A stretch of DNA of 64,000 nt from CAYULW01 sp964445815 (lineage in GTDB: Bacteria > Bacteroidota > Bacteroidia > Flavobacteriales_E > Vicingaceae), in contig CAYULW010000002.1 in assembly GCA_964445815.1 (NCBI GenBank), positions 434,001-498,000 on the forward strand. The letters are read 5' to 3'. The notes beneath the pieces were generated by a model that was not told where the DNA came from, searched no databases, and saw nothing but the letters and a program-made list of their open reading frames with translations. Position 1 is the stretch's first letter; the number at the start of each line of letters is the position of its first letter. Shown piece by piece: positions 51,104 to 60,256 of the stretch. The position numbers and the translations under genes are program-made.

Positions 51104-52012
51104 ATGAAAAGAATACTTTTTTTTATAGCATTAGGTTTAATCATTATTTCCTGTCAGGAGAAAGATGTACTAGACAATAAAATCAAGATTGTTTGCACAA
51201 CCGGCATGTTGGGCGATGCGGTAAAGAACTTGGTAGATACGAATTTCAATGTCGTTTCCTTAATGGGGCCTGGTGTAGACCCACATCTATATAAAGCAAC
51301 ACAAGGCGATTTAAAACAACTCGCATCTGCAGACCTGATTGTATACAATGGTCTTCACTTAGAAGGCAAAATGGGAGAATTATTTGAGAAGTTGTCAAAG
51401 CAAAAACGCATTTTGGCTGCCGCTGAAACCATAGAAGAACAAAGACTTATCAATAACACTGACTTTCAAGGAGCTCATGATCCACATGTTTGGTTTGATG
51501 TTGAACTATGGGGACAAGTAGTTCAATCCATAAGTAAAGTGCTAATAGAAGAATACCCTGAACATCAATCTTCAATTGCCGCCAATACGAAAAAACATCT
51601 TTCTGAGATAAAAGTGCTAAACGAATGGGTAAGTCAGCAGATACTAACAATTGACAGTACGCAGCGCGTTTTAATTACCGCACACGATGCTTTTAGCTAT
51701 TTTGGCAGAGCCTATCAGATAGAAGTTAAAGGTTTGCAAGGCATTTCAACTGTTTCTGAGTATGGCCTAAAGGATGTTAGCAATTTAGTCAATTTTATCA
51801 CGAATAATAAGATTAAGGCTGTATTTGTAGAGAGTTCCGTGTCTGACCGTTCACTAAAAGCTGTGCAAGAAGGTTGCAACAGCAAAGGGCATGATTTAAA
51901 CATTGGGGGAACATTATATAGCGACGCTATGGGTGCTGAAGGAACTGAAGAAGGAACCTATATCGGCATGGTAAAATATAATGTGAATACCATAGTTAAG
52001 GCTTTAAAGTAA
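51104..52012 (+). CDS. Metal ABC transporter substrate-binding lipoprotein (cluster A-1: Mn/Zn/Fe)
   Basis: 302 residues. The lipobox ends IIISCQEK with Cys17. The ZnuA/TroA-like fold shows DPHLYKAT and LHLEGKM (first His ligands), HDPHVWFDV (second lobe His) and TAHDAFSYFG, with a late acidic ligand near SDAMGAEGT. It would capture Mn, Zn or Fe in the periplasm and pass it to the permeases. The gene follows the repressor by 1 base. Confidence 0.93.
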   Translation: MKRILFFIALGLIIISCQEKDVLDNKIKIVCTTGMLGDAVKNLVDTNFNVVSLMGPGVDPHLYKATQGDLKQLASADLIVYNGLHLEGKMGELFEKLSKQKRILAAAETIEEQRLINNTDFQGAHDPHVWFDVELWGQVVQSISKVLIEEYPEHQSSIAANTKKHLSEIKVLNEWVSQQILTIDSTQRVLITAHDAFSYFGRAYQIEVKGLQGISTVSEYGLKDVSNLVNFITNNKIKAVFVESSVSDRSLKAVQEGCNSKGHDLNIGGTLYSDAMGAEGTEEGTYIGMVKYNVNTIVKALK

Positions 52013-52018
52013 ACAATT

Positions 52019-52789
52019 ATGACCTCTATAGAAACACATAACCTCACTGTCAGTTACAATAAACGACCTGTTTTATGGAACATTGACTTTAAGCTGCCAA
52101 GTGGAAACATCATTGGCATTATAGGTCCCAACGGTTCAGGAAAAACCACTTTATTAAAAGCCATAATGGATTTGGTCAAACCCAGTAGTGGTTATGTTAA
52201 AATTTTTGACAAAGAACTGGATGATATCAGAGACAAGATCAGTTATGTTCCTCAAAGAGAAAGTGTAGACTGGGACTTTCCGGCCACTGTAATGGATGTT
52301 GTGTTAATGGGAAGGTACAGCAATAAAAAGCTATTTAGAAAAATAACAAGTCACGATAAAGACATAGCTGTAGAGGCTTTGGAAAAAGTAAACATGCTGG
52401 AATTCAGCAGTCGACAAATCAGTCAGTTGTCAGGAGGTCAACAACAACGTGTCTTTATTGCAAGATCACTTGCTCAAGGTGCTGATCTATACATTATGGA
52501 TGAACCATTTGTGGGAGTTGATGCGGCTACTGAAGAGGCCATTCTGACTTTGATGCAAGACATGAAAAACCAAGGCAAAACCGTAGTGGTTGTTCATCAT
52601 GACTTACAAACGGCTAAATCTTATTTTGACTGGATTGTGTTATTAAATACCAGATTGGTTGCTTCAGGTCCTAAAGAAGAAATATTTAAGGAGTCACTTC
52701 TTCAAGAAGCATATGGTGGCAAATTAAATGTATTGAGTAAAGTTGGAGAATTGATTAAAGAAAAAGAGTTTCCGGTTCGTGAAAGATGA
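52019..52789 (+). CDS. Metal ABC transporter ATP-binding protein
   Basis: 256 residues. Walker A GPNGSGKTTLL, signature LSGGQQQRVFIARSL, Walker B LYIMDEPF and the H-loop VVVHHD are all present. It is the ATPase of the manganese/zinc/iron (MntB/TroB/ZnuC-like) transporter. It begins 6 bases after the binding-protein gene and overlaps the next permease gene by 4 bases. Confidence 0.93.
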   Translation: MTSIETHNLTVSYNKRPVLWNIDFKLPSGNIIGIIGPNGSGKTTLLKAIMDLVKPSSGYVKIFDKELDDIRDKISYVPQRESVDWDFPATVMDVVLMGRYSNKKLFRKITSHDKDIAVEALEKVNMLEFSSRQISQLSGGQQQRVFIARSLAQGADLYIMDEPFVGVDAATEEAILTLMQDMKNQGKTVVVVHHDLQTAKSYFDWIVLLNTRLVASGPKEEIFKESLLQEAYGGKLNVLSKVGELIKEKEFPVRER

Positions 52790-54081
52790 ATAGCCTGATT
52801 GAGTTTTTAAGTTTTCAAGATCCGAACGTGCGATTCGTCACAATTGGAACTGTCGTATTAGGAGCCACTTCTGCTATGGTCGGTACTTTTTCTTTCTTGA
52901 GAAAAAGAGCTTTGGTTGGAGACGCGATAGCCCACGCCATCTTACCAGGAGTCTGCCTGTCTTTTATTGTTTCTGGAAACAAAAACCCAATAGTATTAAT
53001 CCTAGGTGCCTTTATTTCAGGATGGATTTCCCTGATCATTATCAACGCAATAAGGAATACTACAAAACTTAAAAACGATGCTGCGATTGGAATTGTTTTA
53101 AGTGTTTTCTTTGGTATAGGTATTCTATTGTTAACATCCATACAGCATTCAGGGAATGCTAATCAGGCCGGACTGGATAAATTTCTTTTTGGAAAAGCGG
53201 CATCACTAAGTAAAGACGACATATTTATTTTTTCATCTGTAGGTCTTGTCTTAATTAGTATTGTTTTCTTGTTTTACAAAGAGTTTAAACTCATCTCTTT
53301 TAATCCTGATTATGCTAAATCTATAGGTCTTCCGGTACGCTTTTTAGAATTCTTACTGTCTACACTTACTGTATTGGCTGTTGCAACCGGTATTCAAACT
53401 GTTGGTGTAGTTTTAATGGCAGCTTTATTAATCACTCCTGCTTCAGGAGCCAGGTTCTGGACATATCAATTAAGTCATATGATGGCTATAGCCGTAGTTT
53501 TTGGCGCCCTTTCCGGATTTGTAGGCTCTTACATTAGCTATGCTGCGCCGGCAATGCCCACCGGGCCATGGATTGTCATGTGCCTTTCTCTTATTGCTAT
53601 TCTGAGTATATGGTTTGCTCCTAAACAGGGACTTATTGCCAAAAATCGCATGCAATTCAAAAACAAACGAAAAATGCTGATCGAAAATGTGCTAAAGCTC
53701 TTCTATCACCTGGGAGAAAAAGAAAACGACTTTCATAGCGAACGTAGCTTTACTGAGCTACTAAAAACCCGGGACTTAAAAGAGGGAGAACTCTTAAAAG
53801 GTTTAAAGCTTTTAAAAAGAGACAACTATATCCGTAAAAAGAATGACAATTGGCTCATCACTCAATCCGGTCTAGATGAAGCAATGCGCGTTATTCGTTT
53901 ACACCGCTTATGGGAAATGTATCTTAATCAACGCCTTAAACTAAAACCGGATCATGTTCACAATGATGCAGAGGCTATTGAACACATTATCACGCCTGAA
54001 TTAGAGAAACAATTAGAAAAAGAATTAGATTTTCCTGAACTCGACCCTCATCAAAGTAAAATCCCCTACCCTCAAAACTAA
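52786..54081 (+). CDS. Metal ABC permease fused to an MntR/DtxR-like C-terminal domain
   Basis: 431 residues, about 140 longer than the second permease of the operon. Residues 1-290 are an ABC-3 permease with eight or nine helices (GDAIAHAILPG, and AALLITPASGARFW near the end). Residues about 305-431 are a winged helix followed by a DtxR-type metal domain: HRLWEMYLNQRLKL, HVHNDAEAIEHI, and LDPHQSKIPYP align with the same motifs of the repressor (HRLWEYFL, HDIAEQLEH, DPHGDPIP). The metal ligands appear kept. A metal-sensing regulatory domain on the transporter is the simplest reading. The fusion is in frame with no stop between parts. Confidence 0.9.
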   Translation: MNSLIEFLSFQDPNVRFVTIGTVVLGATSAMVGTFSFLRKRALVGDAIAHAILPGVCLSFIVSGNKNPIVLILGAFISGWISLIIINAIRNTTKLKNDAAIGIVLSVFFGIGILLLTSIQHSGNANQAGLDKFLFGKAASLSKDDIFIFSSVGLVLISIVFLFYKEFKLISFNPDYAKSIGLPVRFLEFLLSTLTVLAVATGIQTVGVVLMAALLITPASGARFWTYQLSHMMAIAVVFGALSGFVGSYISYAAPAMPTGPWIVMCLSLIAILSIWFAPKQGLIAKNRMQFKNKRKMLIENVLKLFYHLGEKENDFHSERSFTELLKTRDLKEGELLKGLKLLKRDNYIRKKNDNWLITQSGLDEAMRVIRLHRLWEMYLNQRLKLKPDHVHNDAEAIEHIITPELEKQLEKELDFPELDPHQSKIPYPQN

Positions 54082-54953
54082 TGGAAGCCTTTTGGATCAT
54101 ATTATGTGGAGCTTTGATTGCTATCTCTTGCAGTCTTTTAGGCTGTTATTTAATTCTACGAAAAATGGCCATGGTTGGAGACGCTATTTCCCATGCCGTT
54201 TTGCCGGGAATTGTTATCGCTTATCTTCTATCCGGTTCTCGGGAAACCCTACCAATGTTAATAGGAGCTGCTGCTTTGGGAATTTTAACTACAGTACTGA
54301 TTGAATTATTCTATAAAAAGGCAAAGCTTCAGGAAGATGCTTCTATCGGTATTACCTTCACCTGGTTATTCGCTATTGGAATTATTCTTATTTCTTTGTT
54401 TGCAGGACAAGTAGACCTTGATCAGGATTGTGTACTCTATGGAGAAATTGCATATATACCGCTTGACTTATGGATTGGTTCAGATGGCACCAACTATGGC
54501 CCTAGAACAGTCTGGATCGCCTCTGCCCTTTTTATTTTGATCTTGAGTTTTATCATTAGGGGGTATAAAGGTTTGTTCATTACCACATTTAATCAAGAGT
54601 TTGCAAAAGCCATTGGAATTACGGTTGGCTTTTGGCACTATGCTTTAATGAGTGCCGTTTCATTGACTACAGTAGTCTCATTTGAATCGGTTGGTGCAAT
54701 TATAGTTGTTGCCTTTCTTATTGTTCCCCCCGCTTCAGCTTATTTATTAACCGATCGATTGAAACCCATGCTTATTTTATCTGCACTATTTGGAGCATTA
54801 AGTGCCTTGATGGGGTATTACCTTGCAGTATGGATAAACGGTTCTATTGCAGGTGCTATGGCTACGGTTACAGGAGTTATCTTTTTATTGTGCTGGCTTA
54901 CACAGGTTCTCCTTAAACAAAACAGACGATCAATTCCCTATAATTTTTCTTAA
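54081..54953 (+). CDS. Metal ABC transporter permease, second subunit
   Basis: 290 residues of the ABC-3 family, about nine helices, with GDAISHAVLPGIVIAYLLSG and VVAFLIVPPASAYLLTD as family marks. It lacks the regulatory tail of its neighbour. It probably forms a heterodimer with the fused permease. It overlaps that gene by 1 base and ends the operon, followed at once by an imperfect hairpin. Confidence 0.92.
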   Translation: MEAFWIILCGALIAISCSLLGCYLILRKMAMVGDAISHAVLPGIVIAYLLSGSRETLPMLIGAAALGILTTVLIELFYKKAKLQEDASIGITFTWLFAIGIILISLFAGQVDLDQDCVLYGEIAYIPLDLWIGSDGTNYGPRTVWIASALFILILSFIIRGYKGLFITTFNQEFAKAIGITVGFWHYALMSAVSLTTVVSFESVGAIIVVAFLIVPPASAYLLTDRLKPMLILSALFGALSALMGYYLAVWINGSIAGAMATVTGVIFLLCWLTQVLLKQNRRSIPYNFS

Positions 54954-54957
54954 TTTG

Positions 54958-54987
54958 ATGACACCTTTTAGCATTAAAAGTCGTCAT
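54958..54987 (+). terminator. Imperfect hairpin after the metal-uptake operon
   Basis: A 13-base arm (54958-54970, ATGACACCTTTTA) pairs with 54975-54987 at 11 of 13 positions around a GCAT loop. No T-tract follows, so it may be a weak terminator or a 5'-leader structure of the next gene, whose ATG is at 54995. Confidence 0.4.
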
Positions 54988-54994
54988 TAATAAG

Positions 54995-57403
54995 ATGAAA
55001 TTTATCTTGAGTTTTTTTCTTAGTCTAAACGGCTTACTGTCAATGGGACAATACTACCATTTACAAACAACAAGCGCTCCTAGCCGACTTAACAATAACC
55101 TACAAATTGAAAGTCTAAATAGTGGAAGCTATTGCATTGCAGGTTATACTGAACCCGTGGGCGCATCTAAGGGTTTTGTGTTTGTGAGATATTATAACAA
55201 ATGTGGAGAAGAGCTTTGGTCATTAGAACTTGAAGATTCAATTAAAACTTTAATTCTTAGTGATCTAGATGTAGATTCCAGTCAAAATTTAATTTTAAGC
55301 GGATACATTGATAAAGCCAGTAACTCTCCTACTCCCTACTTAATGAAAATAGATACGAATGGTAGTTTAATTCAATCTTTTAAAGTTGGATCTAGGCAAG
55401 GTCTGAATATGCTTCATTATTCTTCTTCCATTGGTGCTAATGGAGAACTTTTTGTGTACGGATTACATAACTACAGTACCAGTCCTCCGGACAATGCCAC
55501 CCTTTTTACGTGTAAAATAGAAAACAATCAAATTGTTTGGGCAAAGAATATAGATTTTACTAATCGAACCTGGGGTTCTGCAACTGCAACAAAAGATGGC
55601 GGGCTTATTGGGAGAACAGTCAATACATTGTTCAAATTGAATAATCAAGGAGGCTTGGAATGGACCAGAGATTATAATTCGATTGGAACCTTAAGGTCTC
55701 CCGTAGAAATAGATTCCGGTTACGTCATGTTTAAGTTTTACATTGGAGCAATTGATCGTTTTTATGCCTTTCTAGTAAGGAGGGACGGTACGCTGGGTTG
55801 GAAAACCAATGTCTTTTACAACTTCACACCTGCCAAAATGAGCATTGGTCACTCAGGTAACCCTTTATTTATAGGTACGGGGATGAGTTCAATAGGTTCA
55901 ATGACTTTATTAGAACTCGATCAATCCAACGGACAAACAATTGCCTTTAAAGAACTTAATGCAAACAATGTAAACGGTTCAGACATATGCAAAGGAATAG
56001 ACAACAGTTATCATACAGTTGCTAGAGAGTTCAACATGTTTATTCCACAAATTATGCATGGTCGATTGGATATTAATCTTAATGCCGGTGATTGTCAGTT
56101 TATCAACCTAAGCGAATCTTCAAACCCTGTGAATATTACTGTAAGTAATAATAACCCTTTAACATTATCAAATAATACAGACATTGAAGTTCAAAACTAT
56201 CAGCCCATTTATAGAATTATGAGTCCAGGTATTTCTTTTACCTATTTATGTGGCAATTCAAGCCCTGTTGGCGATGCATATCAGCTCGGTCGAGATACCA
56301 TCTTGTGTCCGAAAGCAACTCTGCTTTTAGGAGAGCCCAACTCAAACTACAATAGCTATTTATGGTCTAATGGATCAAATTCTAAAACCATTACGGTTTC
56401 ACAAGCGGGAACTTATTGGTTAGAAGTGGAGCACCAGTGTGAAAGTTTCCGAGACAGTATACAAATTAAATATTATCCTGAAATTGGTCTCAACTTGGGC
56501 AGTGATACTTCTCTTTGTCAGGGTGATTCGATTTTACTTCAAGTGAAAGGGCTACCTAATTATTTATGGTCAGACGGGAGCACAAATGATTCGTTGTGGG
56601 TAAAACAGACCGATTGGTATTGGCTAGAAACTCTAACCAATTGCGGCCCCGTAAGAGATTCCATTTTTATTACCCTATTACCTAAGAATTTACCTACCCC
56701 TGATCTAGGTACAGATCAAATCATCTGTCCGGAAGACACTTTATTCATTTCATCCTCCGTGATTTTACCCAATTACCTTTGGTCTACAGGAGATACCGTT
56801 TCTGCAATCAGTGTATCTGATTCGGGATTGTATTGGTTAGAAACGAAAAATCAATGCGATACTACAAGAGACTCAGTGCATATTGCACACCAAGCTATTC
56901 CAAATCATAAGATTGAACAGATAAATGATGCCAATACGGTAGGTGATAGCTTCTTTTTTCGTATCGATACTGCATCTATACAAAACATTCAATGGTCAGT
57001 TGATAACAACACTTTTGGTGGTGATACTCTCTCCTATGTCTTTACAAAGCCGGGCAGCTATTTAATTTCGCTAACTGCGAATACCAAAAATTCATGCATT
57101 TTAAGGGATCAGTTATTGGTAGATGTTCAAGATATTGATGTAGCCATACCTAATGTATTCACACCTAATAGTGACGGGATTAATGACTTTTTCAGACCGA
57201 TTCATCCCGGAATTCACTCCTATCAACTTCAGATTTTCGATCGATGGGGGCATTCAGTATTTGAATCCAATTCATCTGCGTGGATTGGTCAAAATAACTC
57301 TGGACATAAATTATCTGAAGGAGTTTATTCCTATATTATCGAAATAGAGTACCTTAATGGTCTCAAAAGCCTTCATCAAGGAGAAGTTAGTTTAATGAGA
57401 TGA
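54995..57403 (+). CDS. Gliding-motility-type (T9SS type B) surface protein with three 70-residue repeats
   Basis: 802 residues with a signal peptide (about 1-18). Residues about 20-400 look like a beta-propeller. Three consecutive repeats of exactly 70 residues (starting at 431, 501 and 571) follow, each with LGxDTxxCxxDT, LWSxGxxxxSIxVxxxGxYWLE and a Cys...RDS segment. A PKD-like domain comes next (SYVFTKPGSYLISLTA). The C-terminus (IPNVFTPNSDGINDFF ... LQIFDRWGHSVFES ... LSEGVYSYIIEI) is a CHU_C / type B T9SS domain. It overlaps the M1 peptidase gene by 4 bases. Confidence 0.87.
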   Translation: MKFILSFFLSLNGLLSMGQYYHLQTTSAPSRLNNNLQIESLNSGSYCIAGYTEPVGASKGFVFVRYYNKCGEELWSLELEDSIKTLILSDLDVDSSQNLILSGYIDKASNSPTPYLMKIDTNGSLIQSFKVGSRQGLNMLHYSSSIGANGELFVYGLHNYSTSPPDNATLFTCKIENNQIVWAKNIDFTNRTWGSATATKDGGLIGRTVNTLFKLNNQGGLEWTRDYNSIGTLRSPVEIDSGYVMFKFYIGAIDRFYAFLVRRDGTLGWKTNVFYNFTPAKMSIGHSGNPLFIGTGMSSIGSMTLLELDQSNGQTIAFKELNANNVNGSDICKGIDNSYHTVAREFNMFIPQIMHGRLDINLNAGDCQFINLSESSNPVNITVSNNNPLTLSNNTDIEVQNYQPIYRIMSPGISFTYLCGNSSPVGDAYQLGRDTILCPKATLLLGEPNSNYNSYLWSNGSNSKTITVSQAGTYWLEVEHQCESFRDSIQIKYYPEIGLNLGSDTSLCQGDSILLQVKGLPNYLWSDGSTNDSLWVKQTDWYWLETLTNCGPVRDSIFITLLPKNLPTPDLGTDQIICPEDTLFISSSVILPNYLWSTGDTVSAISVSDSGLYWLETKNQCDTTRDSVHIAHQAIPNHKIEQINDANTVGDSFFFRIDTASIQNIQWSVDNNTFGGDTLSYVFTKPGSYLISLTANTKNSCILRDQLLVDVQDIDVAIPNVFTPNSDGINDFFRPIHPGIHSYQLQIFDRWGHSVFESNSSAWIGQNNSGHKLSEGVYSYIIEIEYLNGLKSLHQGEVSLMR
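56285..56914 (+). repeat. Three in-frame 210-bp repeat units within the T9SS type B gene
   Basis: Units at 56285-56494, 56495-56704 and 56705-56914 each encode 70 residues with the same pattern (two cysteines, a YLWS turn, a YWLE strand and an RDS end). DNA identity between units is low, so the duplication is old. They are probably Ig-like adhesion modules. Confidence 0.75.
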
Positions 57404-59310
57404 GAATTTTAATCATTAGCTTATTGTCGATTTTCTGTTGTCATGCATTTGCTCAATTTGAGACCATATACTGTAAACACCCCAAAGGAAGATTCAATTT
57501 AACCAGCAATCAAAAAAGGCAAAAGAATTTTGAGTCCTTGAAAAAATATGATCAATTGAAGGGGAAGATATCTATTAAAGTAAATCCTGAGATTAACTAT
57601 ATAGAAGTTTCAATTAAAACCATTTACCGATCAAATATAAATCATTTTAATGCATTTCATTTTCTACTTCATGACAGTTTAAGCATCGATTCCATTATTG
57701 TGCATGGCGTTCATTTAAACTGGCAAAGATTAGGAGACCATGAAGTAAAGGTGAATTTGAAAGATTCGCTGAATGAAAACCAGCTTGATTCAATACTAAT
57801 CTATTATAAAGGTTCACCGTTGAGAGATGGTTTGGCCTCTTATGTAAATGATACTCTTAACAATGGTAGTAAAACCTCATGGACCTTATCTCAACCTTAT
57901 GGAGCAAAGAATTGGTGGCCGGGCAAAAACAGCTTGACGGATAAATGGGATCGTTTCGCTTTAAGTATCGAAATGCCTTTAACACATCAAGCCGCTTCTA
58001 TCGGATTACTAAAAGACATTGATACCCTTGGGACTAATCATATTTACCATTGGGAAACCCGCTACCCCATTGCAGATTACCTGATCGCTTTCTCTGTAGC
58101 AGAATACGAGCTTATAGAACAAAAACAAGCTCTCGGTTCAGACTCTTTGCTTTACCAGCACTTCTTATACCCAGGAGATAGCTTGGGACAATCTCAGTCG
58201 GAAAAAGTTACACCTGTTTTTATGCAGTTTTTTGACTCTTTATTTGGTCCATATCCGTTTATAAGAGAGAAGTATGGTCATGCAAGTTTCACATTTGGAG
58301 GAGGAATGGAACACCAAACCATGAGTTTTATGGGCAACTATGGTGGTGAACTGATTGCACACGAATTGGCTCATCAATGGTTTGGAAACCTCATTACTTG
58401 CTCTTCCTGGCAAGAACTTTGGCTGAATGAAGCTTTTGCAACCTACGCTGTCTTCTTGACTTATGAATTCAATATCTTACATGATGCCATTTATTTACCA
58501 ATTGGCCTGCGAAGTTTAAAACAAGCAACCATAGACCATCCCCATTCTTCAGTGTTTATTGAAGATACCAGCCGTGCAGATTTAATTTTCACTGCTCTAC
58601 CGTATCGAAAAGGTGCAGCTTTATTACACATGATCAGGTGGCAAATAAAAGACTCTGCTTTTTTTCAAGGCATTCGTAATTATGTCAATGACACCACTCT
58701 TCGATTCGGGTTTGCTAAAACAGAAAATTTACAGAACCATTTTGAGCGCAGTTCAGGAATCGATTTGAATGAGTTTTTCAAAGATTGGTATTATGGAAAA
58801 GGGCATCCTACATTTCACGCTGCTTGGGAACAAAACGGATCTAATTTTAAATTGCAGATCAATCAAACCCAATCTGACCCTTCGGTCTACTTTTTCAATA
58901 TGCCTCTCCCATACCAACTAAAAGGTGGCAATTGGGATACCATCATTGTTGTAGATCCGAGATTTTCCGGTGATGTATTTGAACTTCAGATTACACAAGC
59001 TATAGATACTGTCATCTTTGATCCTGATCTTTGGATATCAGGTGCAAGTACCATTACAACAGGTTTAAAAGATGTTGAAACCAACAAGGCTCTAATGATC
59101 TATCCTAATCCATCAAGCGGTCTTTTTCATTTAAAGTCTGATCAAGCCTTAGAGAATGCCTATTATGAAATTTTTAATGCTAAGGGTCAACTTATTTCTA
59201 ATGGAAAACTAAACTCCCAAGGCATCATAGATTTAGGAAAGCCAGAAAAAGGAATGTATTATTTAAGCTTTAAAGATCTGAACATTCAAACCAAGCTTTT
59301 AATTGATTAA
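57400..59310 (+). CDS. Secreted M1-family aminopeptidase with T9SS sorting domain
   Basis: 636 residues with a signal peptide (about 1-18). The gluzincin motif H321-E322-L-A-H325-QWFGN and the third ligand in LWLNEAFATY (E344) are intact. The exopeptidase motif is GGGMEHQTM instead of GAMEN. The C-terminal YPNPSSGLFHLKS ... PEKGMYYLSF is a type A T9SS domain. It is expected to be a cell-surface or released metallo-aminopeptidase. It is translationally coupled to the surface protein upstream (4-base overlap). Confidence 0.92.
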   Translation: MRILIISLLSIFCCHAFAQFETIYCKHPKGRFNLTSNQKRQKNFESLKKYDQLKGKISIKVNPEINYIEVSIKTIYRSNINHFNAFHFLLHDSLSIDSIIVHGVHLNWQRLGDHEVKVNLKDSLNENQLDSILIYYKGSPLRDGLASYVNDTLNNGSKTSWTLSQPYGAKNWWPGKNSLTDKWDRFALSIEMPLTHQAASIGLLKDIDTLGTNHIYHWETRYPIADYLIAFSVAEYELIEQKQALGSDSLLYQHFLYPGDSLGQSQSEKVTPVFMQFFDSLFGPYPFIREKYGHASFTFGGGMEHQTMSFMGNYGGELIAHELAHQWFGNLITCSSWQELWLNEAFATYAVFLTYEFNILHDAIYLPIGLRSLKQATIDHPHSSVFIEDTSRADLIFTALPYRKGAALLHMIRWQIKDSAFFQGIRNYVNDTTLRFGFAKTENLQNHFERSSGIDLNEFFKDWYYGKGHPTFHAAWEQNGSNFKLQINQTQSDPSVYFFNMPLPYQLKGGNWDTIIVVDPRFSGDVFELQITQAIDTVIFDPDLWISGASTITTGLKDVETNKALMIYPNPSSGLFHLKSDQALENAYYEIFNAKGQLISNGKLNSQGIIDLGKPEKGMYYLSFKDLNIQTKLLID

Positions 59311-59322
59311 AGTAGAAGCGCA

Positions 59323-60036
59323 CTAATAGTATAAGCCTTTAAATAAATGAACTAAACGCTTTTCATAAAAGAAATAAGAAAACACCAAACGAAACTGATG
59401 ATGCCCATACTCAACCGGAACAGTAGATTCTTCTCCAAAAGCAGTCACATTGGTATGATAACGTGTAGAAACTAAAAGATTATCAAATCGATAACCAAGT
59501 CCCAATTCTAAACCAAAATAACTTTTATTGATTTGTCTTTGAGTAAAGATATACTCGTTCTCATTTCTACTGCTATTGCTTACTCCTCTATAGGTATAAT
59601 AGGAAAATGAAGGCCCTATTATAAACTCTGTGCGATTGAATTTTGCTCGATAAAGTAAGTTGGCATCTGTTTGCCAAGTGATATAATTTAATTTGGCTAC
59701 TGAAAAAGATCCATTAAGTTGTTTGGAGACAATTTCTGTATTTCCACCACATCGACAAGTACTCATCTCAATCATTAAACCATGTTTAAGTGGATTGTTA
59801 AGCACATTATATCTATCTTTTATTCCTTTCAGACCGATTTGAATACCAAATCGACTTGCATAATCAATATCGCCTTGTCTGACCCATGTGTCGTTACTTA
59901 TAAAGTTTCTAGAGACCGAAAATCGGCTTGCTACTAATCCTGCATTGGCACCTAATTCAAAGGATTGTGCTACCCCATTATGAATCAACAAAAAGAGAGC
60001 AAAAGAAAGAACAACCGGCTTGATTTTTTTTATCAT
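59323..60036 (-). CDS. Outer-membrane beta-barrel protein, unknown function
   Basis: 237 residues with a signal peptide (about 1-23, ending NGVAQ). The mature part alternates beta strands with Tyr/Arg-rich ends (YASRFGIQIGLKGI, EFIGPSFSYYTYRG, GLELGLGYRFDNLL), typical of small porin-like barrels, and ends in a basic FYEKRLVHLFKGLYY tail. Family not recognised. The promoter box TAGCTTTG (60068-60061, minus) is 24 nt before the start. Confidence 0.72.
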   Translation of the reverse strand: MIKKIKPVVLSFALFLLIHNGVAQSFELGANAGLVASRFSVSRNFISNDTWVRQGDIDYASRFGIQIGLKGIKDRYNVLNNPLKHGLMIEMSTCRCGGNTEIVSKQLNGSFSVAKLNYITWQTDANLLYRAKFNRTEFIIGPSFSYYTYRGVSNSSRNENEYIFTQRQINKSYFGLELGLGYRFDNLLVSTRYHTNVTAFGEESTVPVEYGHHQFRLVFSYFFYEKRLVHLFKGLYY

Positions 60037-60060
60037 TCTGTTTTAGAAAATATCCATGTA

Positions 60061-60068
60061 CAAAGCTA
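60061..60068 (-). promoter_or_regulatory. TAnnTTTG promoter box for the barrel-protein gene
   Basis: TAGCTTTG on the minus strand matches the -7 consensus, 24 nt upstream of the ATG at 60036. Confidence 0.5.
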
Positions 60069-60175
60069 AAATTTTAAATTGATATGAGATTAAACCCTTG
60101 CAGCACTGTTTTAGATTACTAAATGTAAGAAAGTCTGCCAATTAGACTTAAAAAATAACAAAAAAAGAGAAAAGA

Positions 60176-60191
60176 CTGTCAAAATTGCCGG
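60176..60191. promoter_or_regulatory. Imperfect palindrome upstream of clpB
   Basis: CTGTCAAAATTGCCGG is an imperfect dyad (CTGTCAA against TTGCCGG) 65 nt before the clpB start. Another perfect small repeat, AAGTCT (60131-60136) with AGACTT (60144-60149), lies upstream. Either could serve heat-stress control of clpB, but no matching consensus can be verified here. Confidence 0.3.
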
Positions 60192-60256
60192 ATTTATTGG
60201 ACTTTTTCTATTGGATTATGATTTGATGTCAAGCCATTGCATTAAAAATTAAACCA

